Shown piece by piece: positions 49,082-59,473 of a stretch of 64,000 nt of DNA. A program made the translations under genes and the position numbers. Positions within the stretch are counted from its first letter, which is position 1, and every line of letters begins with the position of its first letter. The stretch lies in NCBI RefSeq assembly GCF_001936575.1, contig NZ_MSMP01000001.1, positions 310,001 through 374,000 of the forward strand. The letters are read 5' to 3'. The stretch is from Tenacibaculum agarivorans. GTDB taxonomy: Bacteria > Bacteroidota > Bacteroidia > Flavobacteriales > Flavobacteriaceae. A model generated the notes under the pieces. It did no database searches, had not been told where the DNA came from, and saw only the letters and a program-made list of their open reading frames with translations.

Positions 49082-51691
49082 TTGGCAAAAACAAAGGCAA
49101 AAAAGGTAACTCCATTAATGCAGCAATACAACGGAATTAAGGCTAAGCATCCGGATGCTATGTTGCTATTTAGGGTGGGTGATTTTTATGAAACCTTTGG
49201 TGAAGATGCTATTAAAGCGTCAGAAGTTTTGGGTATTGTATTAACCAAACGTGGTAATGGTAGTGAAAGTGAAACAGCATTGGCTGGATTTCCACATCAT
49301 TCCTTAAACACTTATTTACCTAAGTTAGTAAAATCTGGTTTACGTGTAGCCATTTGTGATCAGTTAGAAGATCCAAAAATGACTAAAAAGATTGTAAAAC
49401 GTGGAGTAACTGAATTGGTAACTCCAGGAGTGTCTTTAAATGATGAGGTGCTACAATCGAAAACCAATAACTTTTTAGCTGCGGTTCATTTTGATAAAAA
49501 ACAGCTTGGAGTTTCTTTCTTAGATGTATCTACAGGAGAGTTTTTAGTAGCTCAGGGGGATGAAGCGTATATAGATAAGTTGTTACAGAATTTTTCGCCA
49601 AGTGAAATTTTGGTTCAAAAACAACATAAACAACGTTTTTTAGAAGCATTTACTAACGATTTCCATACCTTTTATTTAGAAGATTGGGTGTTTCAAAAAG
49701 ATTATGGTTATGAAACGTTACTAAATCATTTCAAAGTAAAAAATCTAAAGGGGTTTGGTGTAGACGAAATTACAAGTGGTATTATTGCTGCTGGTGCGGT
49801 AATGTATTACTTGTCAGAAACACAACTGAATAAAATTGAACATATTCAATCGATCAGTAGAATTGCTGAAGATTTGTATGTTTGGATGGATCGTTTTACG
49901 GTTAAAAACTTAGAATTGTATGGTGGTAATTCTGTAAACTCAGTTTGTTTATTAGATATTATCGATAAAACCATTTCTCCTATGGGAGGGCGTTTATTAA
50001 AACGTTGGTTGGCCTTACCATTGAAAGATTTAAAACCAATTCAGCAACGACAAGAACAGGTTCAGTTTTTAATTGATAACGAATCATTTTTCGATACAGT
50101 TACTTATCAATTAAAACAGATTTCTGATTTGGAGCGTTTAATTTCTAAGGTAGCTACAGGTAAAGTTTCACCTAGAGAGGTTGTTTTATTAAAGAATTCG
50201 TTAAAAGCTATTCATCCAATAAAATCTGCTGCCGAAGCCACTAAAAATGCTACGGTAAAAATGATTGGTTCTTTACTAAAAGATTGTAATGATCTTATTG
50301 ATAAGATTAGCGCAACTTTATTTGAAGATGCTCCTGTAAATATTAACAAAGGCAATGCGATTGCCAATGGAATTTCTGAAGAGCTGGATGAACTACGAAA
50401 TATTGCCAATTCTGGAAAGGAGTATTTGGATGATATGTTGGCTCGTGAATCAGAACGTACTGGAATTCCAAGTTTAAAAATTGCATTTAATAATGTGTTC
50501 GGCTATTATATTGAAGTCCGTAATACCCATAAAGATAAAGTACCTGAAGAATGGATTCGTAAACAGACTTTAGTAAGTGCAGAACGCTATATTACTGAAG
50601 AATTAAAAGAATACGAAGCTAAAATTTTAGGTGCTGAAGATAAAATTCAGTCGTTAGAAGCTGATTTATTTATTGAACTGATTCAGTATATTGTAAAAGA
50701 TGTGCAAGATGTACAAAGTAATGCACAACTCATTGCGCAATTAGATTGCTTATTGTCTTTTGCCAATTTAGCTAAGGAGAATAATTATGTGCGTCCTGTT
50801 ATTGACAAAAGCACTACTCTTGAGATAAAAAATGGTCGTCATCCTGTTATTGAAAAACAATTACCAATAGGTGAAGAATATGTAGCTAATGATGTTGTTT
50901 TGAATCGTGAAGATCAACAAATCATTATGATTACAGGGCCTAATATGTCGGGTAAATCGGCAATATTGCGTCAAACGGCTTTAATTGTGTTGTTAGCACA
51001 AATGGGAAGTTACGTTCCTGCAACTGAAGCTAAAATTGGTATCGTAGACAAGATTTTTACACGTGTTGGTGCTAGTGATAATATTTCGATGGGAGAATCT
51101 ACATTTATGGTAGAAATGAATGAAACGGCTTCTATTTTAAATAACATTTCTGATCGTAGTTTGGTATTGTTAGATGAAATTGGACGTGGTACCTCTACGT
51201 ATGACGGAATTTCTATTGCTTGGGCAATTACAGAATATTTGCATGAACATCCTTCAAAAGCAAAAACGTTATTTGCTACGCACTATCATGAATTAAATGA
51301 AATGACTACGACTTTTGAGCGTATCAAAAACTTCAATGTTTCTGTAAAAGAATTAGAAGATAGCATTATCTTTTTACGTAAACTAGTTGCTGGTGGAAGT
51401 AATCATAGTTTCGGAATTCACGTAGCTAAATTAGCTGGAATGCCTAATGTGGTGATTCGAAAGGCTAATAAAATCTTAAAACAGTTAGAAGAAAGTCATG
51501 CTAACAAAAATGTTGAAGACACCTTAAAAGATGTTCAAAACAATGATATGCAAATGAGCTTTTTTCAATTAGACGATCCTTTATTAGAAGATATTAGAGA
51601 AGAGATTTTAACCACAAATATTGATACACTAACTCCTATTGAAGCTTTAATGAAACTGAATGAAATTAAGCGGATGTTAGTAAAGAAATAA
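49082..51691 (+). CDS. mutS: DNA mismatch repair protein MutS
   Basis: An 869-residue protein. It apparently starts with TTG at 49082 ([17 protein letters not shown]); the next ATG is 12 codons in and would remove residues conserved in flavobacterial MutS. The mismatch-recognition domain has the Phe-x-Glu motif in [15 protein letters not shown]. The ATPase has Walker [32 protein letters not shown] and [13 protein letters not shown]. Binds mismatches and starts repair with MutL (not in window). Confidence 0.97.
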   Translation: MAKTKAKKVTPLMQQYNGIKAKHPDAMLLFRVGDFYETFGEDAIKASEVLGIVLTKRGNGSESETALAGFPHHSLNTYLPKLVKSGLRVAICDQLEDPKMTKKIVKRGVTELVTPGVSLNDEVLQSKTNNFLAAVHFDKKQLGVSFLDVSTGEFLVAQGDEAYIDKLLQNFSPSEILVQKQHKQRFLEAFTNDFHTFYLEDWVFQKDYGYETLLNHFKVKNLKGFGVDEITSGIIAAGAVMYYLSETQLNKIEHIQSISRIAEDLYVWMDRFTVKNLELYGGNSVNSVCLLDIIDKTISPMGGRLLKRWLALPLKDLKPIQQRQEQVQFLIDNESFFDTVTYQLKQISDLERLISKVATGKVSPREVVLLKNSLKAIHPIKSAAEATKNATVKMIGSLLKDCNDLIDKISATLFEDAPVNINKGNAIANGISEELDELRNIANSGKEYLDDMLARESERTGIPSLKIAFNNVFGYYIEVRNTHKDKVPEEWIRKQTLVSAERYITEELKEYEAKILGAEDKIQSLEADLFIELIQYIVKDVQDVQSNAQLIAQLDCLLSFANLAKENNYVRPVIDKSTTLEIKNGRHPVIEKQLPIGEEYVANDVVLNREDQQIIMITGPNMSGKSAILRQTALIVLLAQMGSYVPATEAKIGIVDKIFTRVGASDNISMGESTFMVEMNETASILNNISDRSLVLLDEIGRGTSTYDGISIAWAITEYLHEHPSKAKTLFATHYHELNEMTTTFERIKNFNVSVKELEDSIIFLRKLVAGGSNHSFGIHVAKLAGMPNVVIRKANKILKQLEESHANKNVEDTLKDVQNNDMQMSFFQLDDPLLEDIREEILTTNIDTLTPIEALMKLNEIKRMLVKK

Positions 51692-51709
51692 TATTTGTTT
51701 TTCTAATTA

Positions 51710-53209
51710 TTACCAATCTGTTATAGAAGCATAATTTAAGTTATAGGTATCCCTAAAAATAGCGGGGTAATTATCATTGTATTTTTTGATCCATTCTGGA
51801 TAATAATATGTAGCTTTTAAGGTATCTCCTTTCCATACATACTTTGCAAAAGGTTTTCCTTTTTCTGGAACATTTTGTAAATCAAAGTTATCACTAAGAC
51901 CACTTTTAAATTTACAATCCATGTCTTGAGACCAAATCAACTCTACTTCTGTGTCAGAAATAATTTTAACAGGGTACGTATAATAACATTGACTATGCAA
52001 TTCAATTATTATTCCTTGTTTAGAAATTCTTAATTCACCCCATCGACTAAAAATAGAATAGTAATCTAAATTAATTAAAAAACCACTAAATACATATCCT
52101 AATCTTTTTGTATTACTTTCCTTATCTATAAATTCAGTTTGATACCAATAGCCTTCAATAGGATACTCTTCTTCTTTATCATTATACTTCATTTCAATAT
52201 CTGTCTTCTCTAGAATAGTTATCTCAGTACCATAATCAAATTTACCTATTACATTACCATATGAAGCTGGTTGATCACGAATAAGTAGGCCGTTTTTTGC
52301 AAAAACTTTATATCTATTATTTAGAGTAATGTGGGGCTTGTATTTGTATTTTTCTCCATCCCATGCGAGAATCTCATTACAATCAATTACTAAATCGTTA
52401 ACTTCATTTGTTTTTGATGCCAACACTCCCAACCTTTTTATACTTCTTTTCGGTATTGCTATATTTCTATTAGGATTATATTCATGAAATAGCACGTCTA
52501 ACTTATCAAATCCTTTGGTAATTTTATTATATGTTAAAGTCAATTGATCTATATGACCATCATTATCTAAATCAAAATCAATATACTTTCTAGACTCAAC
52601 AATCGATTGGTTTTCGATGAGGTTTATACAATCTACTCCAGTAATTGCCTTTCTTTTGCCTACTTGATTGACAGAAACTCTCTTAAAATTATAACCATCC
52701 AATACAAAAACCTCTTCTTTATCATCACAGGAAAGTGTTGTTGTATTACTGTAAACACTTGCAGCATGAGTCTCAATAGTGAAATGAAGTTTCTCTTCTT
52801 TCATTTCCATTTCAATACCATTCCAAGCTTTTCCTACTTCTTTTGTTCTTCGAAATTTTTTTCCATCATAAGTCATAATGAAATAAGAACTTCCTTCATG
52901 GCTTACATAACTATACTCACCTTTATCATAACATCCTTTTCTATTTTCTAACAAAACATCTAACGCTCCATCGTTATTAAAATCGTCTTGCAGTTGAATA
53001 TACAAATTCAACTTTTCATTGTAATTAATAAGTATCTGTTCTTTACCATTAACATTAGCCAATAATTGCCTACCACAATGATCTTTACCTTCTTTTAATT
53101 GATAAGAAATAGTAACATCCTGTTGTTTTAAAATCTCTTCTTTGTCGGTTTTGCAACACATCAAAGACATAAAAAAAGTTAAAATGGTACTACAGGAAAA
53201 AAACTTCAT
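51710..53209 (-). CDS. Lipoprotein with SH3-like and dockerin-like calcium motifs
   Basis: A 499-residue protein. The N-terminus ILTFFMSLMCCKTDKEEI fits a lipoprotein signal with Cys at about residue 18. Two segments look like calcium-binding FG-GAP/EF-type loops: DDFNNDGALDVLLENRKGCY and DFDLDNDGHIDQLTLTY. Near residue 300 is an SH3b-type domain (YKVFAKNGLLIRDQPASYGN, GKFDYGTEITILEKTD). The C-terminal third is beta-rich and unrecognised. Possibly a periplasmic or outer-membrane protein that recognises cell-wall or calcium-containing ligands. Ends 18 bp from the mutS stop, on the other strand. Confidence 0.65.
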   Translation of the reverse strand: MKFFSCSTILTFFMSLMCCKTDKEEILKQQDVTISYQLKEGKDHCGRQLLANVNGKEQILINYNEKLNLYIQLQDDFNNDGALDVLLENRKGCYDKGEYSYVSHEGSSYFIMTYDGKKFRRTKEVGKAWNGIEMEMKEEKLHFTIETHAASVYSNTTTLSCDDKEEVFVLDGYNFKRVSVNQVGKRKAITGVDCINLIENQSIVESRKYIDFDLDNDGHIDQLTLTYNKITKGFDKLDVLFHEYNPNRNIAIPKRSIKRLGVLASKTNEVNDLVIDCNEILAWDGEKYKYKPHITLNNRYKVFAKNGLLIRDQPASYGNVIGKFDYGTEITILEKTDIEMKYNDKEEEYPIEGYWYQTEFIDKESNTKRLGYVFSGFLINLDYYSIFSRWGELRISKQGIIIELHSQCYYTYPVKIISDTEVELIWSQDMDCKFKSGLSDNFDLQNVPEKGKPFAKYVWKGDTLKATYYYPEWIKKYNDNYPAIFRDTYNLNYASITDW

Positions 53210-53307
53210 ATAAGGTATTAATTGTAAATGAGAAGTAATGTTAAAGAAAATAACCCAAAATGAATATTATGATTGTATTATTGCCTGTATTAAAGTAATA
53301 TTCGCAA

Positions 53308-54291
53308 CTATTGTTTCTCTAAAAAACGGACCACCTGATCAGGAAAATCGCTAAAACAACCATCTACTTTTGCTTCAAATAGTAGGATTTTTATATTTTC
53401 TTCAAAAGAAGAAAACTCTCCTAATTGGTCTGCTCTCAACGTGTAGGTATGCACTTTTAAATCTAAATCATGTGCGTCATTTACTAATGAAGTAAATTGC
53501 CATTTTCCATCTACTTTTTTATCTACAATTTGTTTATACCATGGACCTATTCCATCAGCATAAGTGGCAAAATATGCTAACTGTTTGGTTTCTTCAGGAA
53601 ATTCAATTAATTGAATTAAAAACAATTCAGATTTTAATTCTTTTCGAATGCGCTCTAACTCTTTTGCATCAAAACATTGGAAGATACATTTATCTGATTT
53701 GCTTGTATAACCGTACTCTGCTAAAATTGAAAGTGTAATTTTAGCGATATCTTTTCCTTCTTTATGATGGAATTCAGGATTTTTAATCTCTGGGTAAATT
53801 CCAATATCATTTCCTGTACTTGAGTTTAATCCTTGAATTAACTCTATCTCTTGTTGCAGTGAATGCAACCTAAAATTTCCTTTTCCTTTGGGGAAACGAT
53901 TCGGATAAAATTGTTTTCCGTTTTCATGATTAAATCGTTCATAAACTTGAAGCTGTTGTATTTCTTCGAAAGTAAAATCTATAACATAATAACGTCCATC
54001 TTCTCTTTTTCTATCTGGAAATTTTTCTGCTACGTTAGTTACCTCGTCCAAGTGGATATCGTGAATTACTACTGGCACACTATCTTTACTTAACACCAAA
54101 TCTTGCTCAATATAATCAGGCTGCATCGCATACGCCATTGCTTTTGCTTCCATGGTATGTTCAGGTAAATATCCTGATGCTCCTCTATGCGCTACTACAA
54201 TTTTGGATTTCATAGGTTTTGGGGTTGGTTTTTCTTCGGTTTTACAGTTACTAACACATAAGATAACTATTGCAACAACTAAATATCGCAT
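53308..54291 (-). CDS. Glycerophosphodiester phosphodiesterase (GlpQ-like lipoprotein)
   Basis: A 327-residue protein from the ATG at 54291 (MRYLVVAIVILCVSNCKTEE), which puts a lipobox Cys at about residue 16; a longer frame is rejected. GDPD motifs: VVAHRGASGYLPEHTMEA, YIEQDLVLSKDSVPVVIHD and IYPEIKNPEFH. Hydrolyses glycerophosphodiesters in the periplasm to glycerol 3-phosphate. The 54330 gene precedes it on the same strand by 38 bp. Confidence 0.93.
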   Translation of the reverse strand: MRYLVVAIVILCVSNCKTEEKPTPKPMKSKIVVAHRGASGYLPEHTMEAKAMAYAMQPDYIEQDLVLSKDSVPVVIHDIHLDEVTNVAEKFPDRKREDGRYYVIDFTFEEIQQLQVYERFNHENGKQFYPNRFPKGKGNFRLHSLQQEIELIQGLNSSTGNDIGIYPEIKNPEFHHKEGKDIAKITLSILAEYGYTSKSDKCIFQCFDAKELERIRKELKSELFLIQLIEFPEETKQLAYFATYADGIGPWYKQIVDKKVDGKWQFTSLVNDAHDLDLKVHTYTLRADQLGEFSSFEENIKILLFEAKVDGCFSDFPDQVVRFLEKQ

Positions 54292-54329
54292 TATTTTTTG
54301 GTTTGATACATTTCTAATGGCATTAATAA

Positions 54330-54674
54330 TTATGACCTGGTCCATAGCATCGTTTTTTTGAAGAGTCCAGCTTTTACCAATACATGAAGTTCATTTTCTT
54401 TTAATTCTAAAATAGCATTGTACCATTTATTACGTTTAATACTAAATATTTTTCCTTTCCATTCACCATCTTTAACCTGAACGTCTTTTACAATTTGCTT
54501 TCCTACTTTAGCTTTACTTGTATCAGAAGAAACTATAAATCCGTTACATACTCCTTTATTTTCTTTGATCTCTATTTTAGTATTGAATCTTGCTGTATTC
54601 CATACACCTACTATTGCTTCCTGAGCATTTAGTGTTGAAGAAAATAATAGTGTAAAAATGATAATTAATTTCAT
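54330..54674 (-). CDS. DUF2147-like exported protein
   Basis: A 114-residue protein with a signal peptide (about residues 1-18, ending LNAQE). The lipocalin-like DUF2147 pattern is clear: IVGVWNTARFNTKIEIKENK, KVGKQIVKDVQVKDGEWKGK and a C-terminal ELHVLVKAGLFKKTMLWTR. It is shorter than most family members. Ligand unknown. Probably cotranscribed with the downstream GDPD gene. Confidence 0.78.
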   Translation of the reverse strand: MKLIIIFTLLFSSTLNAQEAIVGVWNTARFNTKIEIKENKGVCNGFIVSSDTSKAKVGKQIVKDVQVKDGEWKGKIFSIKRNKWYNAILELKENELHVLVKAGLFKKTMLWTRS

Positions 54675-54730
54675 TTGATAATTTTATGTACCAAAACATT
54701 ATAAGCATCCAATATTTTAGTCAAAAAAAA

Positions 54731-56500
54731 TTATTTCTTAATTAGTTTGGAAATATAACTATTTTTTTTCTCATTGTTTATATTAATAAAGTAAACCCCC
54801 AAAGGTAGATCTTTAATATCAATTTGAAGATCTTCATTAGTTTCTTTTGTTAAAATTAACTGCCCTTTAATATTATATAGTGCTACTTTAAAATTACTGC
54901 TGATACTATAGTTTTCAATGTTTACAATATCTGAACTAGGATTGGGGTAAATATTAAAAGAAGTATTGGGTTTTAAAGACAAATTATCATTAGTTAAACT
55001 TAGAGTAGCTGTAATATCTAGTTTCATCACAAAAAAGTCTGAACCTCCATTAGAATTTACAGGAAAAGATATATTGTTACCAATCGTAAAATCAATATTT
55101 TCTTTAAATATGCCCGAAATCACCCAAGCATTATCGGTTATATCTGCTTCATAAACATTTTCGTTTCCTGTTCCACTAATCATTGAACTCCATTCTATTG
55201 CCCCATCTACTGTATTTAATCTAGCCAATAATATATCTTGAAGTATTGGAGTATATGTAGTATTTCCGAACAAAAAGTTTTTTTCTTCAATAGAATTAAC
55301 ATCCCCTGCATAGTATAAATTATTGTTATTATCTAATGAAAGGACACCTCCTTGCTCTGGGTCTAAAAAGTCAGGGGTATTATACCAAGGCCCAAATGTT
55401 GTAACCCATTCAAAATCACCTGAAGCATTTAGTTTGTGAATGAATTGTTGACTTTCAGTTGTTTCAGATCTACTAATAGAAAAAACTTCAGGTCCAGGAT
55501 CAAAATCTATTCCACTAGTTGAACCTTGGTATACCCCACTAGTATATACATTCTGCTCCTGATCGACAGCTATCGAGTGAATTACCGTATTATATGGATT
55601 TTTTAGTTGCTTTGCCCAAATAAAATTGGCTTCTGAATCCAATTTTTGGATATACCCATCTTGAGTTATTGGAAAACCTGTAATAGACAGCCCTGTTTCT
55701 TTCATTATAAAACTCCCCTCCCCTTTATAGTCAAAATTATTTTCAAATAAAAAAAGACCTGCTATATAAATATTATTATCATTATCGAAAGTAATGTCTT
55801 TGGGAATTGTTACACCTGTTGCATAAGCCCACAAAATATTTGCATCTGAATCTATTCTAATTAAGGTACTAGATGCCGGTATGTTATCTGATGGGCTAGT
55901 CAGACTAACTGTTGACGAAAGTTGTATGAACTCATGAAATAAAATACTTAAAATAACATCCCCTGTATTATCTTCTGCCATAGCGTACAAGTAATCAGCA
56001 CCAATCGAACCATAACTATTTGCCCAAACTAAATTCCCGTTAGAGTCTAAATGTATTATATAAGTATCATAATCACCATTAGAAATTAGATCAAAAGTAT
56101 TATTGCTTGGATCTGCATCTATGATACCTTTATATATACCTCCAATTAGCACTCCTCCATTGATTGTGGAAGATAAAGATAAAACTTGCATTTCATTTGA
56201 AGTATTTAGGCTTTTAACCCATAAAAGATCTCCATCAGAATCTCTTTTTTCTATAAAAACATCTGTATTTCCCAAATATGGTAAGGAAAATTTGCCATAG
56301 GAAAAAGGTTCATTATAATTCCCAGAGGTAAAAACATTTCCATTATTGTCTAAATCTGTTAAAACAAAGTGTTCATCATCTTTAGATCCTTGACTTTTAA
56401 CCCAGTCTAAATTTTGTGCTGTGGTTAGCAAACTATAGAGTAAAATCAACGGTAAAATTATACGAACTCTAATTTGCTGTAGGTAAGGTAATCGTTTCAT
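54731..56500 (-). CDS. T9SS-secreted beta-propeller (SBBP-repeat) protein
   Basis: A 589-residue protein from the ATG at 56500 (MKRLPYLQQIRVRIILPLIL); a longer frame is rejected. After the signal peptide (ending LTTAQ) come about seven repeats of propeller type with Asp-rich loops, for example LTDLDNNGNVFTSGNYNEPF, ITFDNDNNIYIAGLFLFENN and LSLDNNNNLYYAGDV. The C-terminus NTSFNIYPNPSSDIVNIENY is a T9SS type A sorting domain. Role: secreted or cell-surface protein of unknown function. Confidence 0.85.
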   Translation of the reverse strand: MKRLPYLQQIRVRIILPLILLYSLLTTAQNLDWVKSQGSKDDEHFVLTDLDNNGNVFTSGNYNEPFSYGKFSLPYLGNTDVFIEKRDSDGDLLWVKSLNTSNEMQVLSLSSTINGGVLIGGIYKGIIDADPSNNTFDLISNGDYDTYIIHLDSNGNLVWANSYGSIGADYLYAMAEDNTGDVILSILFHEFIQLSSTVSLTSPSDNIPASSTLIRIDSDANILWAYATGVTIPKDITFDNDNNIYIAGLFLFENNFDYKGEGSFIMKETGLSITGFPITQDGYIQKLDSEANFIWAKQLKNPYNTVIHSIAVDQEQNVYTSGVYQGSTSGIDFDPGPEVFSISRSETTESQQFIHKLNASGDFEWVTTFGPWYNTPDFLDPEQGGVLSLDNNNNLYYAGDVNSIEEKNFLFGNTTYTPILQDILLARLNTVDGAIEWSSMISGTGNENVYEADITDNAWVISGIFKENIDFTIGNNISFPVNSNGGSDFFVMKLDITATLSLTNDNLSLKPNTSFNIYPNPSSDIVNIENYSISSNFKVALYNIKGQLILTKETNEDLQIDIKDLPLGVYFININNEKKNSYISKLIKK

Positions 56501-56568
56501 TTTGTGTTTTTGTATAATGTAAAAATGGCAAATACACACAAAATTAACCTGACACAAATGTGACAGAA

Positions 56569-57156
56569 TTATGTTAAAATTTTCTTTCTAATTCTACTTA
56601 GGGTTTGACGCTCTATCCCTAAGTAACTTGACAAATGAGAAATTGAAATACGATTTCGTAATTGTGGATTGTTTTTCAAAAAATTCAAGTAACGTTCTTT
56701 CGTATTTTCAAATAAAAAACTTTCGATTGTTTTTTGCCTTTCTATGAGTACTTTTTCACCTATTAACCTCCCAAAACGTTCGTAGTTTTTATATTTAGAA
56801 TACACCTCTTGAATCATATCATAACTGAGTTCAATTACAGAAGTTTGTTCTAAACATTTAAAATTATAATTTGTGGGAATTTGTTGTATAAATGCACTGT
56901 AATCCGTAGAAAAACTATTATCAGCATTAAATCTTATACTGATTTCTTTTCCTTTTTTATCAATGTAAAATTGTCTTATTAACCCTTTTGAAACAAAGGC
57001 CATACTTCGTTGAACTTCACCTTGTTTTAAATATAAAACTCCCTTTCGGAAGGTTTTTAATTTTAAATTAGGTTTTATTAAATTAAGTTCTTCAATTGTA
57101 AAATCAGGAACTATTCTTTTATAAAAAGAAAGATAATTTTCAATTTCACTAATCAT
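56569..57156 (-). CDS. Crp/Fnr family transcriptional regulator
   Basis: A 195-residue protein. Cyclic-nucleotide-binding-like domain about residues 20-130 (LKTFRKGVLYLKQGEVQRSM, SFSTDYSAFIQQIPT). HTH near the end (LRNRISISHLSSYLGIERQT, LSRIRKKI). This short Bacteroidetes subgroup usually lacks clear cAMP-contacting residues, so the ligand is uncertain. The genes it controls are unknown. Confidence 0.88.
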   Translation of the reverse strand: MISEIENYLSFYKRIVPDFTIEELNLIKPNLKLKTFRKGVLYLKQGEVQRSMAFVSKGLIRQFYIDKKGKEISIRFNADNSFSTDYSAFIQQIPTNYNFKCLEQTSVIELSYDMIQEVYSKYKNYERFGRLIGEKVLIERQKTIESFLFENTKERYLNFLKNNPQLRNRISISHLSSYLGIERQTLSRIRKKILT

Positions 57157-57498
57157 TGGTAACTCTTTTAATTTTAACCAACTCCTTTTTCAAATTGCTA
57201 ATTAACCTTTGAACGTTAGACTCATTATATTTTTTATTATAAAAATAACTCATAAGATTAATCCATTTTTTCACCCGCCTTCTTAAAATTCTATTAGCTA
57301 TTTTATCAACATATATAGATTTTAAATCTCTATCAAAGAAGATTACTTAATACCTTTTTTCATCACATCAGTAATCATTCCAATCGATGTTTTGGATTTT
57401 CAATTCTTGATCCTACCCTATTCCTAATATAACATATTTAAAACAAAGACTTTAAAAAGCAAACTTCCCTGAGGTTATTCTTGGCGTACGTTTTGAAA
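57157..57498. other. Spacer between the Crp gene and purF
   Basis: No confident gene. A 34-codon frame overlapping the Crp start (57253-57149 on minus, MSYFYNKKYNESNVQRLISN) is open for about 60 codons upstream without a start. It may be a coding remnant, but there is no support for expression. Confidence 0.3.
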
Positions 57499-57540
57499 GA
57501 AATGATAAAAGAGCGTATTAATACGCTCTTTTATCATTTC
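57499..57540 (-). terminator. Palindromic terminator overlapping the end of purF
   Basis: A perfect 42-bp palindrome (arms of 21 bp, each GAAATGATAAAAGAGCGTAT plus one base). On minus, the left arm is the last codons of purF and the stop TAA lies at the centre. The trailing sequence is TTTCTTTC, a weak T-run. Confidence 0.7.
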
Positions 57541-59416
57541 CTTCGTAAAAATTAATGAAGGCTTCATTTACTACTCGATGCCCTCCTGGTGTTGGGTAAT
57601 CTCCTGTGAAATACCAATCTCCTGTATGTCCTGGACAAGAATTATGTAAACCTTCAACAGTTTGGTAAATAATATCTACTTCAGCTTTCACATCCTCTGT
57701 CTTTAACATTTTACCAATTTTAGCTGAAATTTCTTCATGCGTAAATGGCGCGTAGATTTCTTTAACAAAATTTATAATCTCTATATCTTGTTTTCCTCTC
57801 TGCTCAATACATTTTTGATATACTTCATCAACAATATGATATTGATTCGTTTCTTTTAATAATTCTAATGCTGCTTTAAATGCAATAAAATCACCAATTC
57901 TAGCCATATCGATTCCGTAACAATCTGGATAACGAATTTGAGGTGCAGAAGATACTACCACTATCTTCTTAGGATTTAATCTATCTAAGATTCTGATAAT
58001 ACTCTTTTTTAACGTAGTACCTCTTACAATACTATCGTCTATAATTACTAAATTATCAGTTGGTTTTACTACTCCATAAGTAACATCATATACGTGGGCT
58101 ACCAAATCATCTCTACTGTTATCATCTGCAATAAAGGTCCTTAGTTTAGCATCTTTAATTGCTATTTTTTCAAAACGTGGACGTTCTGATAAAATCTCCG
58201 TTACTCTTTGCGCAGATAATTTTCCTCCTCCAGCTAAAATTTCCGCTGTTTTTTGCTGGTTTAATACATCTTCTGCAGCTTCCATCATTCCATAAAATGA
58301 AGTTTCTGCTGTATTAGGAATATAGGTAAATACGGAATTAGAGATATCATCATTAATAGACTTCATCACTTCAGGAAACACATACTTTCCTAAGTTTTTT
58401 CGTTCTTGATAAATATCTGCATCACTACCTCTAGAAAAATAAATACGTTCAAAAGAACATGATAATTTCTCTCTTTTCTTTAATACTTTCTCTATAGAAG
58501 TAGTTCCATTTTTCTTAATAATTAAGGCTTTTCCTCTTGGTAATTCTTTTACTTCTTCGATAGGAACATTAAAAGTAGTTTGTATAACTGGTCTTTCTGA
58601 AGCTACCACAACCACTTCATCATCTTGATACCAAAAAGCTGGACGAATCCCTGATGGATCTCTTAATACAAAAGCATCTCCATGCCCTAATAAACCAGCC
58701 ATAGCATAACCTCCATCCCAGTTTCTAGATGATCTTTTTAAGATGCGTTGGATATCTAAATGTTCTTCAATAAATGGAGAAGCTTGTTTTTTATTGAAAC
58801 CTACAGCTTTTGCCTTTTTGTAAGTGTCTGCCACTTCATCTTCTAAGAAGTGCCCAATTTTTTCCATCACCGTCACCGTATCCGTTGCTTCTTTGGGATG
58901 CTGACCTAGAGTAATTAATTCTTTCATTAACTCTCCAGAGTTTGTCATGTTAAAGTTACCTGCAACAATAAGATTTTTATGTTTCCAATTACTTTGACGT
59001 AAAAATGGATGCACATTTTCAATGCTATTTCCACCGAATGTTCCATAACGGACATGTCCTAAAAACAGGTTTCCTATATATGGCATATTTTCTTCTTGCC
59101 ATTGAACATCTTCCAATTTCTCTGGATCTTTCTCAAAAATATCGTTAATTCTATTATTGATTTGGCCAAAAATATCCTGAATTGGTTGCGTTTTATTCGA
59201 ACGAATTCTGCTAATGTATCTTGTGCCCGGATCAACATTAAATTTAATACTGGCTAAACCAGCACCATCTTGTCCACGGTTATGTTGCTTTTCCATAAGC
59301 AAGTACAACTTGTTTAATCCATAAAAAGCAGTACCGTATTTTTCTTTGTAATATTCTAAAGGTTTTAATAATCGTACTAATGCTATTCCGCACTCGTGCT
59401 TTAAAAAATCACTCAT
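57518..59416 (-). CDS. purF: Amidophosphoribosyltransferase
   Basis: A 632-residue enzyme of the long Bacteroidetes type. Catalytic N-terminal Cys C9 after a short propeptide (MSDFLKHECGIALVRL); glutamine amidotransferase segments GHVRYGTFGGNSIENVHPF and GNFNMTNSGEL. The PRPP loop is NLVIIDDSIVRGTTLKKSII. First committed step of purine synthesis: PRPP plus glutamine to phosphoribosylamine, the substrate of PurD at 7375. A -7 box is 18 bp before the ATG. Confidence 0.95.
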   Translation of the reverse strand: MSDFLKHECGIALVRLLKPLEYYKEKYGTAFYGLNKLYLLMEKQHNRGQDGAGLASIKFNVDPGTRYISRIRSNKTQPIQDIFGQINNRINDIFEKDPEKLEDVQWQEENMPYIGNLFLGHVRYGTFGGNSIENVHPFLRQSNWKHKNLIVAGNFNMTNSGELMKELITLGQHPKEATDTVTVMEKIGHFLEDEVADTYKKAKAVGFNKKQASPFIEEHLDIQRILKRSSRNWDGGYAMAGLLGHGDAFVLRDPSGIRPAFWYQDDEVVVVASERPVIQTTFNVPIEEVKELPRGKALIIKKNGTTSIEKVLKKREKLSCSFERIYFSRGSDADIYQERKNLGKYVFPEVMKSINDDISNSVFTYIPNTAETSFYGMMEAAEDVLNQQKTAEILAGGGKLSAQRVTEILSERPRFEKIAIKDAKLRTFIADDNSRDDLVAHVYDVTYGVVKPTDNLVIIDDSIVRGTTLKKSIIRILDRLNPKKIVVVSSAPQIRYPDCYGIDMARIGDFIAFKAALELLKETNQYHIVDEVYQKCIEQRGKQDIEIINFVKEIYAPFTHEEISAKIGKMLKTEDVKAEVDIIYQTVEGLHNSCPGHTGDWYFTGDYPTPGGHRVVNEAFINFYEGNDKRAY

Positions 59417-59433
59417 TTATCAGAAGTTTTGTG

Positions 59434-59441
59434 CAAAGTTA
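59434..59441 (-). promoter_or_regulatory. -7 box of purF
   Basis: TAACTTTG on minus, a perfect TAnnTTTG. Confidence 0.5.
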
Positions 59442-59473
59442 ATGTGATATTTTTATTTGATAAGGGTTTTGTA

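Noticed and set aside
57149..57330. Open frame of about 60 codons before the Crp gene
   Set aside because: No good start codon beyond the 34-codon version, no family resemblance; at most a gene remnant.
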